From Kiritimatiellia bacterium (GTDB lineage: Bacteria > Verrucomicrobiota > Kiritimatiellia > CAIVKH01): DNA of 39,560 nucleotides. Within the stretch, counting starts at the first letter, position 1; every line of letters starts with the position of its first letter. Where the stretch lies: contig JANWZO010000021.1 in the NCBI GenBank assembly GCA_025054615.1, positions 1-39,560 on the forward strand. Reading direction: 5' to 3'. The translations under genes were made by a program, and so were the position numbers. The notes beneath the pieces are model-generated. The model had not been told where the DNA came from, searched no databases, and saw nothing but the letters and a program-made list of their open reading frames with translations. Of this stretch, positions 1-7,535 are shown one piece after another.

Positions 1-77
1 ATCTGGTCGCGCATGAAATCGCGCGCCTGATAGTTGCGGACGCCGGTCCACGGCGGCCGGCCCTCCCGCGCCAGATC
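1..77 (-). pseudogene. Truncated second copy of the EVE-domain gene (continues off the left edge)
   Basis: Bases 1-77 match bases 1753-1829 of the intact EVE-domain gene with only two mismatches (positions 20 and 56). The match stops abruptly at 77/78, so codons 1 to about 16 of the gene are missing and unrelated sequence follows. The matching part would encode roughly residues 17-42 on the minus strand, and the rest, if present, lies left of the window. This is a partial duplication next to decayed accessory genes. Whether the rest of the copy is complete cannot be seen. Confidence 0.8.
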
Positions 78-114
78 TTTTTACAAATGGCGCACGACGA
101 CGTGCTGGGCAAAA

Positions 115-252
115 CTGGCCAGGAATCTCAAAGCCGAAATTGACGAGGAACGCATAGAAGGATACTGGGGCACGGTATCCCTCGCTTTTGAGCCGGGCGA
201 GCACAAGCGCATCGCGGTCAAGATCGTGGACGACCGCGGCATCGAGGTCTGA
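115..252 (+). pseudogene. C-terminal remnant of a site-specific DNA methyltransferase (type III Mod-like)
   Basis: The last 45 codons of this frame read LARNLKAEIDEERIEGYW and then FEPGEHKRIAVKIVDDRGIEV before a TGA. From memory, the acidic AEIDEE segment followed by a KRIAVKIVDDRG-type ending resembles the C-terminus of adenine-specific methyltransferases of type III restriction systems. Nothing upstream in this frame continues the protein, because the sequence runs into the truncated EVE copy at 77. The catalytic part is therefore gone and this is a tail fragment. The family call rests only on the tail and needs a profile search. A DUF4258-type fragment starts 10 bases downstream. Confidence 0.45.
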
Positions 253-262
253 AGGTCCTCGC

Positions 263-534
263 ATGGATTGGTACAGCCTGATGCAATATGAGCTTACGGA
301 ACATGCCCTGGACGTCCTTGCGAAGCAGGCTAATCAGCCTGCCTGGCCGGAACCGGCATAGAGCGCGCCGGATGCGACGGACCCCGATCCGGTGGATCCG
401 ACCCTTGAACACCGCCTGACTCGCATCCCCGATTTTGGCGGGCGCGTGTTTCGGGTGGTCGTCTTCGTCAACGCCAAGAAAATGCCGCCGCATGTCGTCA
501 CGGCATTTTCGATCGAATGCGGACCATCGCATGA
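263..534 (+). pseudogene. Decayed DUF4258-family protein (toxin-like partner)
   Basis: The frame starts MDWYSLMQYELTEHALDVLA and, after an in-frame TAG at 359, continues DPVDPTLEHRLTRIPDFGG, RVFRVVVFVNAKK and PPHVVTAF. This is the layout of DUF4258 proteins, small RelE-like candidates often paired with an antitoxin-like gene. Three lesions are visible: garbled sequence around 325-355, the TAG at 359 in a place where a Leu codon (TTG) would fit, and a lost T in the T run near 507-510. Restoring that T gives AFFDRMRTIA and a TGA at 532-534 that overlaps the next start codon (ATGA). The gene cannot make a full protein as written. Confidence 0.65.
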
Positions 535-746
535 AGCTCAAGGAGGACCAGCAGGCCGACGCACTTTATCGAACCCTCAGCGAAGCGCCAGCAAACCGTT
601 CCAAGGAAGTTTCACCCGGGATTGTTGTGGACTACGACGATCAGGTGGGCAACGTGATTCTTACGGCTGGTCTCAACGGGAAGCAGTTCGTCGCTTCCGG
701 TTATCGCCGTACGACTAACTTCTCAACCAGGTCGGCGACGAGATGA
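531..746 (+). pseudogene. DUF2283-family protein, frameshifted C-terminus
   Basis: From the ATG at 531 the protein starts MKLKEDQQADALYRTLSEAP and continues RSKEVSPGIVVDYDDQ, which is the signature of DUF2283. These are 60-70 residue proteins commonly encoded directly after a DUF4258 gene and regarded as a toxin-antitoxin-like pair. After about residue 40 (VGNVI) the usual GIEVL-type ending is replaced by unrelated residues, so a frameshift near 650-660 is likely. The start overlaps the original stop of the DUF4258 gene by ATGA. With its partner also broken, the module is almost certainly inactive. Confidence 0.6.
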
Positions 747-786
747 TGACCTTGTAGACCAGATCAGGCAGCTCGCAAGAATACTG

Positions 787-1242
787 TTGCAGGAGATGGC
801 CCCCTTGCAGGCCGGGCTGGACCTGTTGAGCCGAAACGCGGCGAGTTGGCTAGAACCGCTAGAGCCATTCATCAATGACACCAAACAGGCCGAAAGCGTG
901 GCAATTACGGAAGACCTTACCGTCTTGCGATATTTTCACCCAAAATCAGCCAAACCTGTTCGCGTACCCGAAAAAGCGGATGCGGATGGACTGAAAAAGA
1001 TATCGCGGACCACCTCCGAAGGGGATTACGAGGCGCCCAAAGAAGAATCGCGGCACGGCGGCCTTGATGCACATGCCGCGAAAAAATCCTCAAATCCTCT
1101 CCGAATTGGCGGGGAAGCTCTCGGAAAATCCGTCCGATTCCGGTCGTCGCGTCTCGTCGTCGCTGCTTCCCGTCCGGCCTTCGCCTCGGGCTGGCCGTCG
1201 GCTATGTTTGCCGCTGGCCTGTGTCCGCGTCGAGATACCTAA
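787..1242 (+). other. Unrecognised open frame in the remnant zone
   Basis: The frame is open for 151 codons from the ATG at 787, and in the same frame it continues upstream without a stop into the damaged DUF2283 region. Residues 1-80 (for example LQAGLDLLSRNAASWLEPLE) look helical and protein-like. The last 60 residues are rich in R, S and A and look like translation of non-coding GC-rich DNA. I do not recognise a family and see no convincing ribosome binding site. It may be another decayed gene or simply an open frame. It accounts for most of the stretch between the DUF2283 remnant and the tRNA. Confidence 0.2.
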
Positions 1243-1282
1243 TCCGTGAAAAAACGTTGCGGAAAAATCGCCAAAAACAAAA

Positions 1283-1369
1283 TGGTGCACCCGGAGGGAC
1301 TTGAACCCCCACGCCGGTAAAGGCATAAGAACCTGAATCTTACGTGTCTGCCAATTCCACCACGGGTGC
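1283..1369 (-). tRNA. tRNA-Leu (anticodon CAG), CCA encoded
   Basis: On the minus strand the sequence folds as a class II tRNA. The acceptor stem is GCACCCG paired with CGGGTGC, followed by discriminator A and a genomically encoded CCA (1283-1285). The anticodon stem is TAAGA/TCTTA with loop TTCAGGT, giving anticodon CAG. A long variable arm and a T loop (GTTCAAGTC) are present. It decodes the Leu codon CTG, common in this GC-rich DNA. Its 3' end points at the degraded stretch 1-1282, a typical arrangement for integration at a tRNA gene. Confidence 0.95.
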
Positions 1370-1409
1370 AACCGTGAACCCTAATTTATCGTGAAGCCTC
1401 GCCGCGGAG

Positions 1410-1877
1410 TCAAGTGCCCCTCGCGCGGATCATCTCCATCAACACGCGAGCGTGTTCCGCCGAGACCGGCTGAACCGAGAGCCGTTGTCCGCGCTTCAAC
1501 ACGAGCATGTCCCGAAGTCTTTTCTCCGCCCGAAGCTCCGTTAATGTGATGATCGGCTCAACCTTCCGCTCAAACGCAACATCGACAAGGAACCATACCG
1601 GCCGATCGGCGTGGGCCCGCGGATCATAATACGGACTTTTGGGATCAAATTGCGTCGGGTCCGGATACGGCTTGCCCACGACGCGGGCCAGTCCAGCAAT
1701 GCCAGGCGGTTCCGCACTGGAGTGGTAAAAAAAGACAATATCCCCCTCGCGCATCTGGTCGCGCATGAAATTGCGCGCCTGATAGTTGCGGACGCCGGTC
1801 CACGGCGTCCGGCCCTCCCGCGCCAGATCGTCGATCGAATAGACCGACGGCTCGCTCTTCATCAACCAGTAGGCCAT
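1410..1877 (-). CDS. EVE domain-containing protein
   Basis: A 155-residue protein starting MAYWLMKSEPSVYSIDDLAR, then TPWTGVRNYQARNFMRDQM and GDIVFFYHSS, with a late PVWFLVDVAFERK. This is the single-domain EVE (DUF55, THYN1-like) family, with a PUA-like fold that in known members binds modified bases in DNA or RNA. The length is normal for the family and covers the whole domain. No catalytic residues are expected. It lies between the tRNA-Leu and the palindrome array and seems to be a single-gene unit. A truncated copy with 75 of 77 bases identical sits at the left edge of the window. Confidence 0.93.
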   Translation of the reverse strand: MAYWLMKSEPSVYSIDDLAREGRTPWTGVRNYQARNFMRDQMREGDIVFFYHSSAEPPGIAGLARVVGKPYPDPTQFDPKSPYYDPRAHADRPVWFLVDVAFERKVEPIITLTELRAEKRLRDMLVLKRGQRLSVQPVSAEHARVLMEMIRARGT

Positions 1878-1933
1878 GTTCCCACAATACGATCACGAAT
1901 CCTGGCGCGCCAGTTCGGACCGCCGGCCGCCCG

Positions 1934-2078
1934 GTTTCCATGGTATGGAAACGCGGCCCTTTCCGTTTCCATCGAATGGAAATTTTCAGCCCTCACTTTT
2001 CCATAGCATGGAAATTTCGACCCTCACCTTTTCCATGGAATGGAAATTCTCTCACTTACCATTTCCATGGCATGGAAA
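1934..2078. repeat. Array of five 17-bp palindromes, TTTCCATnnnATGGAAA, with a 31-32 bp period
   Basis: Five copies of TTTCCAT-nnn-ATGGAAA start at 1935, 1966, 1998, 2030 and 2062, so the period is 31, 32, 32 and 32 bp. The 7-bp arms are perfect in all five copies, and the first extends to 8 bp (GTTTCCAT/ATGGAAAC). The central triplets differ: ggt, cga, agc, gga, ggc. The 14-15 bp spacers are pyrimidine rich and partly alike, several containing CCTCAC or CTCAC. The array lies upstream of dusB (start 2163) and 57 bp upstream of the EVE start. A 32-bp period is three helical turns, so all sites would face the same side of the DNA. An operator array or a mobile palindrome family are both possible. 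Confidence 0.9.
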
Positions 2079-2162
2079 TTTCGGCGCGAGGGCCGGGAGG
2101 GCGGTCACATCGCCGGCTCGCTGGACGGAAAACATTTGTCGGACCGGCGCGACGCGATCATC

Positions 2163-3266
2163 ATGCATCCGATGCTTGACCGGCCGATCCAGATTGGAGC
2201 CATCCAGGTGCCGAACCGCGTTCTGCTGGCGCCCTTGGCGGGGGTGAGCGACGTCCCGTTTCGCCGCATCTGCCAGGAGTTCGGCGCGGGACTGACCTAT
2301 GTGGAAATGCTCTCCGCGGTCGCGCTGCTGGTGAAAAACCGGCGGACCGAGGAGATGCTCGCGCGCCACCCGTCCGAGATGCTTTTGGGCGTGCAGGTGA
2401 CCGGTCCGGACCCGGAGCGCGTGTTTCAGGCGGTGCGGCTGCTCGATGAGCGAGGGTTTGACATCATCGACCTCAACATGGGTTGCCCGGTGCGCAAGGT
2501 GGTGCAATCCGGTCTGGGCGCGGCGCTTTTGCGCGACACGGCGCGCGTGGAGCAGATCGTCGCGGCGGCGCGGGCGGCGACGAAACGCCCGCTTTCCGTC
2601 AAGATTCGACTCGGATTTTCCAAGGCCTCGATCAACGTCGAGGCGAACGCGGCGGCGATCGCGCGCGCGGGCGCCGATGCGATCACCATCCACGGGCGCA
2701 CCCGCGAGGACAATTACGGCGTCCGCGTCCGGCTGGACGGGATTGCGGCCGGGTTGGCGGCGGCGCGCGCGGTGAATCCCCGAATCGTCGGCATCGGGAA
2801 TGGCGACATTTTCACACGCGCCGATGCGGCGCGCATGGTCCAGGCAACGAGCTGCGACGGCGTGATGGTCAGCCGGGGCGCGCTTGGCAACCCGTGGATT
2901 TTTCGCGCACTGGCAGGCCACGGGCCGGAGGATCCGACCGTCTCGGAATGGGAGGAGACGGTCCTGAGGCATTTGCAGTACCACGCGGCGCACTACGGGG
3001 ACACGCCCGCCTCGGCCCGGATGATGCGAAAACACCTGCTCTGGTACGCCTCCGGATTCCCGCATGTGCACCGGTTGCGCGAGGTTTGTAACGGCATTTT
3101 ATCGCTCGACGACGGTCGACGCGCCGTGTCGGCCTTCGCGCGCTCGTTGCCGCCGGACCTGCGCCGCGGCGAAGATGCGCCGCGCGACGCGCGCGTTGCG
3201 GCCGATCCGAAATTTCAGATGGACCGGGCGCTGGACCGCGCTGTCGGCGAAGAGGGACTTGCATGA
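2163..3266 (+). CDS. dusB: tRNA-dihydrouridine synthase, DusB type
   Basis: An FMN-dependent enzyme that reduces specific uridines in the tRNA D-loop. Seen in the sequence: the N-terminal barrel start [20 protein letters not shown], the FMN-site QVTG, the active-site [20 protein letters not shown] with the catalytic Cys, [22 protein letters not shown], and [13 protein letters not shown]. The protein is 367 residues, slightly longer than most DusB because of a charged C-terminal tail. I chose the ATG at 2163 (an alternative is 2172). The frame is open further upstream, but that part is translated palindrome array. No strong ribosome binding site is visible. It ends in an ATGA overlap with the next gene, so the two are probably cotranscribed. 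Confidence 0.93.
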   Translation: MHPMLDRPIQIGAIQVPNRVLLAPLAGVSDVPFRRICQEFGAGLTYVEMLSAVALLVKNRRTEEMLARHPSEMLLGVQVTGPDPERVFQAVRLLDERGFDIIDLNMGCPVRKVVQSGLGAALLRDTARVEQIVAAARAATKRPLSVKIRLGFSKASINVEANAAAIARAGADAITIHGRTREDNYGVRVRLDGIAAGLAAARAVNPRIVGIGNGDIFTRADAARMVQATSCDGVMVSRGALGNPWIFRALAGHGPEDPTVSEWEETVLRHLQYHAAHYGDTPASARMMRKHLLWYASGFPHVHRLREVCNGILSLDDGRRAVSAFARSLPPDLRRGEDAPRDARVAADPKFQMDRALDRAVGEEGLA

Positions 3267-4468
3267 CGGCCGCGGCCCCAGCCGTTGTTCCGACACGGCG
3301 ATTTGGCCAAACTGAACTGGCGATGCCGGTCTTTTCGTGCGGCGGGATGCGCTACCAGCATTCGTGGAAAGATCTGCCTGCATCTGAGGTGCCGGAGGCG
3401 AGTCAGCGGAACCTGGAGGCGACGATTCGGCGCGCGATCGAGCTGGGCATTCGACATATCGAAACGGCGCGCGGCTACGGGACTTCGGAGCTGCAATTGG
3501 GAAGCATCCTGCCGGACTACCCGCGTGACGAGCTCATCGTGCAAACAAAAGTCGGGCCGAAGGAATCTGGTGCGGAGTTTCGCACCGTGTTCGAGACTTC
3601 GCTTCGAAACCTTCGGCTCGGGCATGTTGACTTACTCGCCATCCACGGAATCAACAACCAGGCGCTGCTGGAACTCACGTTGAAGCCCGGCGGCTCGCTT
3701 GATGAAGCGGAGCGGCTTCGGCGGGAGGGCCGATGCCGGTTCATCGGGTTTTCGACCCATGCGCCTGTAGGGGTGATTGTTCGCGCCATCGAGACAGGCC
3801 GCTTTGATTACGTGAACCTCCACTGGTATTTCGTAAACGAATTCACGTGGCCGGCCGTGGAGGCCGCGGCAGCCCGAGACATGGGCGTCTTCATCATCAG
3901 CCCGAACGACAAGGGAGGCAAATTGTACGAACCGTCGGACAAGCTCAAACGCCTGTGCGCGCCACTAACGCCGATGCAATTCAACGACCTGTACTGTTTG
4001 AGCCGGTCGCAGATCCACACGTTGAGCCTCGGCGCGGCCCGGCCGAGCGATTTCGATGAACACGTGGACGGCCTGCGTTGGTATTCGCAAGCGGCGACGG
4101 TCACCGCGCCGATTGCAGCGCGGCTATGGGACGAGGTCATCCGCACACACGGACGCGACTGGGCGGAACATTGGCACGAGGGCATCCCGGAGTGGACTGA
4201 GATTCCGGGCGGAATCAACGTGCACGAAATCTTGCGCCTGTGGACGTGGGCCACCGCGCTCGACATGGAGGGTTGGGCGAAAATGCGCTATAACCTCCTC
4301 GGCCAGGCCGATCATTGGTTTCCGGGCCAGAATGCGTCGCGCGTCGACGAAGTCGATTGGCGTAAGGTCTTGGCTCGCAGCCCTTTTGCGAATCGGATTC
4401 CGGACATCCTGCGCGACGCGCATGTCCGTTTTTTCGAGGGCCCCCGAAAGCGCTTGAGCGAAAGCTAA
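3263..4468 (+). CDS. Aldo/keto reductase family protein
   Basis: A 401-residue protein of the NAD(P)H-dependent aldo/keto reductase barrel family. N-terminal [20 protein letters not shown] is the usual first strand. The catalytic-tetrad region reads [16 protein letters not shown] (about residues 65-80), where Tyr72 is kept and the usual Asp is Glu67. Lys is in VQTKVG (about 96) and His in LLAIHG (128). The C-terminal 110 residues, rich in Trp and His, extend beyond a standard barrel and have no Cys cluster, so this is not the ferredoxin-fused type. The substrate is unknown. The start overlaps dusB by ATGA, which suggests cotranscription with the tRNA-modification gene. Confidence 0.85.
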   Translation: MTAAAPAVVPTRRFGQTELAMPVFSCGGMRYQHSWKDLPASEVPEASQRNLEATIRRAIELGIRHIETARGYGTSELQLGSILPDYPRDELIVQTKVGPKESGAEFRTVFETSLRNLRLGHVDLLAIHGINNQALLELTLKPGGSLDEAERLRREGRCRFIGFSTHAPVGVIVRAIETGRFDYVNLHWYFVNEFTWPAVEAAAARDMGVFIISPNDKGGKLYEPSDKLKRLCAPLTPMQFNDLYCLSRSQIHTLSLGAARPSDFDEHVDGLRWYSQAATVTAPIAARLWDEVIRTHGRDWAEHWHEGIPEWTEIPGGINVHEILRLWTWATALDMEGWAKMRYNLLGQADHWFPGQNASRVDEVDWRKVLARSPFANRIPDILRDAHVRFFEGPRKRLSES

Positions 4469-4581
4469 ACCCAGCGGAGGGTCCGCACGCGATCGCCCTG
4501 GCTGGCCCTCCCCCCCCATCCGCTCGATGCCGGCGATTCCTGCATTGAAAAAGCTGTTTCGCTTTGGTTGGCTGATGGGCC

Positions 4582-5988
4582 ATGTCCCCGGACACCCCCC
4601 ATCAGGATTCCGGACCCGAACCGGCCCGACCGGCGACCGACTCGCCGGACGGCCCGGTTGCGGACATGATTTTGAATTTGCGGTTCGTTCCGACGTGGGC
4701 CCGCCAACCGGCCGATGAGTCGCCGACGGCGGCGGAAGCTGCGCCCGCTTCCGAAGCCGAAGATCTCCCGCCCGAAGGCCGCGTAGAACGCCAACGGCCG
4801 AAACGGGACCGAAACATGCGGCGGCGTGAGGAACGGGCGGAGCCGGCGAACGCGGAGCGCCAACCGGTTAAACGCCAGCCGGCGGCTCGGCTGCCCGTAT
4901 TCATCTCGTTCCTGCCGGAACGGTCGGCGCTCGATCGGGTCGGCCGTCGGATTCAGGCGGCGAGGAAGGCCTACCCGCTTGAGCAACTGTCCGTTTGGTT
5001 CCTGACCAAACCGGAACACTTCCTCATCAAAGTCGAGTCGCGCGGCGATCTGACGTTGTACCAGTTCAAGCCGGATGGCTGCATCTTCACCGATGAGGAC
5101 TCGCTGCGCAGCCATGCGCTGACGACTCATCTGCGCGAGGTTTTTGAAGAGGTGATTGAGCAGGGGGACCCGCCGTCGGGCCAGTTCACCTGCGTGGGCC
5201 GCTGCACACTGACGGGCGAACTGTTAGGCCCTCCGAACTATCATGGATTTCAGGAACGGCTGCTCGAACTTCAACGCACCCGGTTTCCGCATCTGAAAAT
5301 CGATGAGTATCGGGCGAAAATTGAGCTGGTGAAGGATCCGGCCGCCATCGAGCAGTGGAAGGAACAGGCTCGCACGCGCCGCCGCTATCGGCCCAAAAAC
5401 GCGCCGCCGGACGCGCCGCTGCTTTCGAGCGAGGAGGCGATCCTCGAGTATGAACGCACGCAGTTGGGGCAGCTTCGTTCCGCCGGAAAGCGGTTCATCA
5501 TGCCCGCACGGATGCTGGAAAAATTGCCGGAGCATTATCCGTTACGCCGGCAGATCGAGGAAGCGCTGAGGCGCGAACGCGCCAAGCCGTTTACGATGAC
5601 CCTGGCCCTCCGACCCGCCCTTCGCCACAAGGGGCTCCACTTCTTCAAGGCCCGGGAGGGCGAGACCTTTGTCACGGCGGTTGAACCACATCCGATCGAC
5701 CCGGCTAACACCGCGGCGCACATACGCCCTCTGCTCGAGGCCATCCGGAACTATCCCGGGCTGAAGCGGGACGATCTGCTCCCGATTCTAAAACCCGGGG
5801 CCGACCCCCTGTCGGAAGCCGCCATTCGGCTGTTCTCTGACCTGCGGTGGCTCGTTGAAAAGGGGTTTGTGATCGAATTTTTTGACGGTTCACTTACGGC
5901 CCCAAGCCCGACGGAAAAGCCGGCGCCGGAGCGCCCGCCCCGCGAGCCGCGGCAGAATCAGCCCTCCAACATTAGCCCGCCTGGCTGA
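4582..5988 (+). CDS. Conserved-looking hypothetical protein with disordered N-terminus
   Basis: A 468-residue protein I cannot assign. Residues 1 to about 105 are Pro/Ala/Arg/Glu rich and probably disordered. From LPVFISFLPERSALDRVGRR onward it looks globular, with conserved-looking stretches such as LSVWFLTKPEHFLIKVES, LYQFKPDGCIFTDEDS and GRCTLTGELLGPPNYHGF. A segment around residues 390-440 (RDDLLPILKP through RWLVEKGFVIEFFDG) has the pattern of a winged helix. The tail is proline rich. There is no signal peptide or membrane segment, so it is probably cytoplasmic, perhaps nucleic-acid binding (inference only). It follows the aldo/keto reductase by 113 bp and the start at 4582 has no strong Shine-Dalgarno. 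Confidence 0.7.
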   Translation: MSPDTPHQDSGPEPARPATDSPDGPVADMILNLRFVPTWARQPADESPTAAEAAPASEAEDLPPEGRVERQRPKRDRNMRRREERAEPANAERQPVKRQPAARLPVFISFLPERSALDRVGRRIQAARKAYPLEQLSVWFLTKPEHFLIKVESRGDLTLYQFKPDGCIFTDEDSLRSHALTTHLREVFEEVIEQGDPPSGQFTCVGRCTLTGELLGPPNYHGFQERLLELQRTRFPHLKIDEYRAKIELVKDPAAIEQWKEQARTRRRYRPKNAPPDAPLLSSEEAILEYERTQLGQLRSAGKRFIMPARMLEKLPEHYPLRRQIEEALRRERAKPFTMTLALRPALRHKGLHFFKAREGETFVTAVEPHPIDPANTAAHIRPLLEAIRNYPGLKRDDLLPILKPGADPLSEAAIRLFSDLRWLVEKGFVIEFFDGSLTAPSPTEKPAPERPPREPRQNQPSNISPPG

Positions 5989-6155
5989 GAGTTTGGCAAC
6001 CCGGAATGGGCGCGCGCCCGCGCCGCAAAAACCGCTTGAGCGATGGCATTCCATTGCTAGGCTCAACGACTCGCGCATGTAGACGGCAGGGGGATGGATC
6101 CTGCGGGACGGGGAGCAAGGGGATTCGGCTTCCCGCGGAGCAAACGGGCGCGGAC

Positions 6156-6180
6156 CCCTCGATCGGTCGAGGGCTTTTTT
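6156..6180 (+). terminator. Intrinsic terminator in the leader upstream of hom
   Basis: The stem is CCCTCGA-TCGG-TCGAGGG (6156-6173), a perfect 7-bp GC-rich hairpin with a UCGG tetraloop, followed by C and six Ts (6175-6180). It ends 56 bp before the hom start codon and lies 167 bp after the stop of the preceding gene. It may end transcription of that gene or act as an attenuator for the amino-acid operon. The 5989-6155 stretch contains further GC-rich hairpins (around 6087-6105 and 6119-6134) but no riboswitch core I recognise. Confidence 0.8.
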
Positions 6181-6236
6181 GTAGTCACCGGCGGAAAGCT
6201 GCCGTTCGGACATGCCCTAGAATCGAGGACGACGCG

Positions 6237-7535
6237 ATGAAAGAAATTGGACTGGCGGTGCTGGGTTTCGGCACGGTGGGCGCCGGCGTGGTCGAGGGTC
6301 TCCAGCGCAACGCGGAGCTGATTGCGCGACGGGTCGGTGCGCGTCCGGTGCTGCGGTGGATTGCTGACCTCGACCTCGAGCGCGACCGTGGCGTCCGCGT
6401 GGACCGCTCGCTCCTCACGCGAGACGCGCGCTCGGCGGTGGAAGACCCGCGGGTGGACATCGTGATTGAACTGATCGGCGGAGTCGGGATTGCGCGGGAG
6501 CTGGTCACGCGCGCGCTTGAACTCGGAAAACCTGTGATCACCGCCAACAAAAAGATGCTGGCCGAATACGGCTCCGAGCTGTTCGGGTTGGCAGCCGCCC
6601 GAGACACCGAGCTGGCATTTGAAGCGAGCGTCGGCGGCGGTATCCCGATCATCAAGGCGCTGCGCGAGGGGCTGGTGGCCAACAACATCCTCGAGATTCA
6701 CGGCATCCTCAACGGCACGTGCAACTACATCCTGACGCGGATGGAACTGGAAAACCTGCCGTTTTCGGAGGCGCTCCGGGCGGCGCAAGCCGCCGGCTTC
6801 GCCGAGGCGGAGCCAAGCTTGGACATCGACGGGCTCGACACGGCGCACAAGGCGGCCATCCTCGCCTCCCTGGCATACGGCTTTCCCGTTCCCATGTCGG
6901 CCGTCCACGTCGAAGGCATCCGCGGGCTGGCGATCGATGAAATCCGCTATGCCGGCGAACTGGGATACCGCGTGAAGCTGCTGGCCATCATCAAGCGCGA
7001 GGCCAATGGCATCAGCGTGCGGGTGCATCCGGCACTCGTGCCCGCAAGGCATATGCTCGGCTCCGTGGACGGCGTGTTTAATGCGGTCCTCGTCCGTGGC
7101 GACATCGTCGGCGACACGTTGTACTATGGGCGCGGCGCGGGACGGCTGCCGACCGCGAGCGCTGTGCTGGCCGATGTGGCCGATGTGGCCGCCCGGCTCG
7201 CCCGCGGCGGACAAACCGGGGCTCGCGCGCTGCCGCTGGGCGGAGCGTCGGAGCCGCTCGTCGACATGTCGGAAATCCGCACGCGCTACTACCTGCGCAT
7301 GTCGCTACTCGACCAGCCGGGCACCCTTGCGCGCGTGGCAGCGGCGCTGGGCGCGCACCGGGTCAGTATTGCTTCTATGGTGCAGAAGGAGCGCCGACAG
7401 GGCGAGCATGTGCCCGTCATCATGCTTACGCACGCAGCCGAGGAGCGCGCCTTCCGCGCGGCGCTGGCCGAGATCGACGCGCTCGATGTTGTCGGCGCGC
7501 CGACGGTGGCGCTTCGAATCCAGGATTTCGAATGA
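6237..7535 (+). CDS. hom: Homoserine dehydrogenase
   Basis: Converts aspartate semialdehyde to homoserine with NAD(P)H, the branch step toward threonine and methionine. The 432-residue protein has the Rossmann motif AVLGFGTVGAGVVE (residues 7-20), KPVITANKKML, the substrate region EASVGGGIPIIKALREGL, NGTCNYILTRM, and the catalytic region AEAEPSLDIDGLDTAHKAAI. A C-terminal ACT domain (about residues 350-425, YYLRMSLLDQPGTLARVAA) implies feedback control by an amino acid, as is usual for bacterial enzymes. The ATG at 6237 is preceded by GAGG at 6225-6228. The frame upstream is open but non-conserved. It ends in an ATGA overlap with the mutase-like gene, marking the start of a four-gene aspartate-family operon. 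Confidence 0.96.
   Translation: MKEIGLAVLGFGTVGAGVVEGLQRNAELIARRVGARPVLRWIADLDLERDRGVRVDRSLLTRDARSAVEDPRVDIVIELIGGVGIARELVTRALELGKPVITANKKMLAEYGSELFGLAAARDTELAFEASVGGGIPIIKALREGLVANNILEIHGILNGTCNYILTRMELENLPFSEALRAAQAAGFAEAEPSLDIDGLDTAHKAAILASLAYGFPVPMSAVHVEGIRGLAIDEIRYAGELGYRVKLLAIIKREANGISVRVHPALVPARHMLGSVDGVFNAVLVRGDIVGDTLYYGRGAGRLPTASAVLADVADVAARLARGGQTGARALPLGGASEPLVDMSEIRTRYYLRMSLLDQPGTLARVAAALGAHRVSIASMVQKERRQGEHVPVIMLTHAAEERAFRAALAEIDALDVVGAPTVALRIQDFE

Noticed and set aside
1090-1371. Minus-strand open frame of 93 codons
   Set aside because: It covers tRNA-Leu, and the peptide HPWWNWQTRKIQVLMPLPAW is translated tRNA.
1934-2078. Array could be a CRISPR
   Set aside because: Spacers are only 14-15 bp and alike, the repeated unit is a bare palindrome with a variable centre, and no cas genes are near.
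2040-2162. Longer N-terminus for DusB starting at 2040
   Set aside because: The extra residues are translated palindrome DNA, and the family N-terminus begins after 2163.
1876-2247. Open frames such as 1876-2247 and 1940-2179 over the palindrome array
   Set aside because: They translate the palindromes into repetitive peptides and lack ribosome binding sites. They are artefacts of the repeat.
2052-3071. Long minus-strand frame opposite dusB
   Set aside because: Arg/His-rich shadow of GC-rich coding DNA, with no motif.
5989-6155. Riboswitch for methionine or SAM upstream of hom
   Set aside because: I compared by eye with SAM, SAH and other cores I know and saw none, so only a terminator-containing leader is claimed.
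6063-7214. Long minus-strand frame opposite hom
   Set aside because: Shadow frame. The plus strand encodes clear homoserine dehydrogenase motifs.
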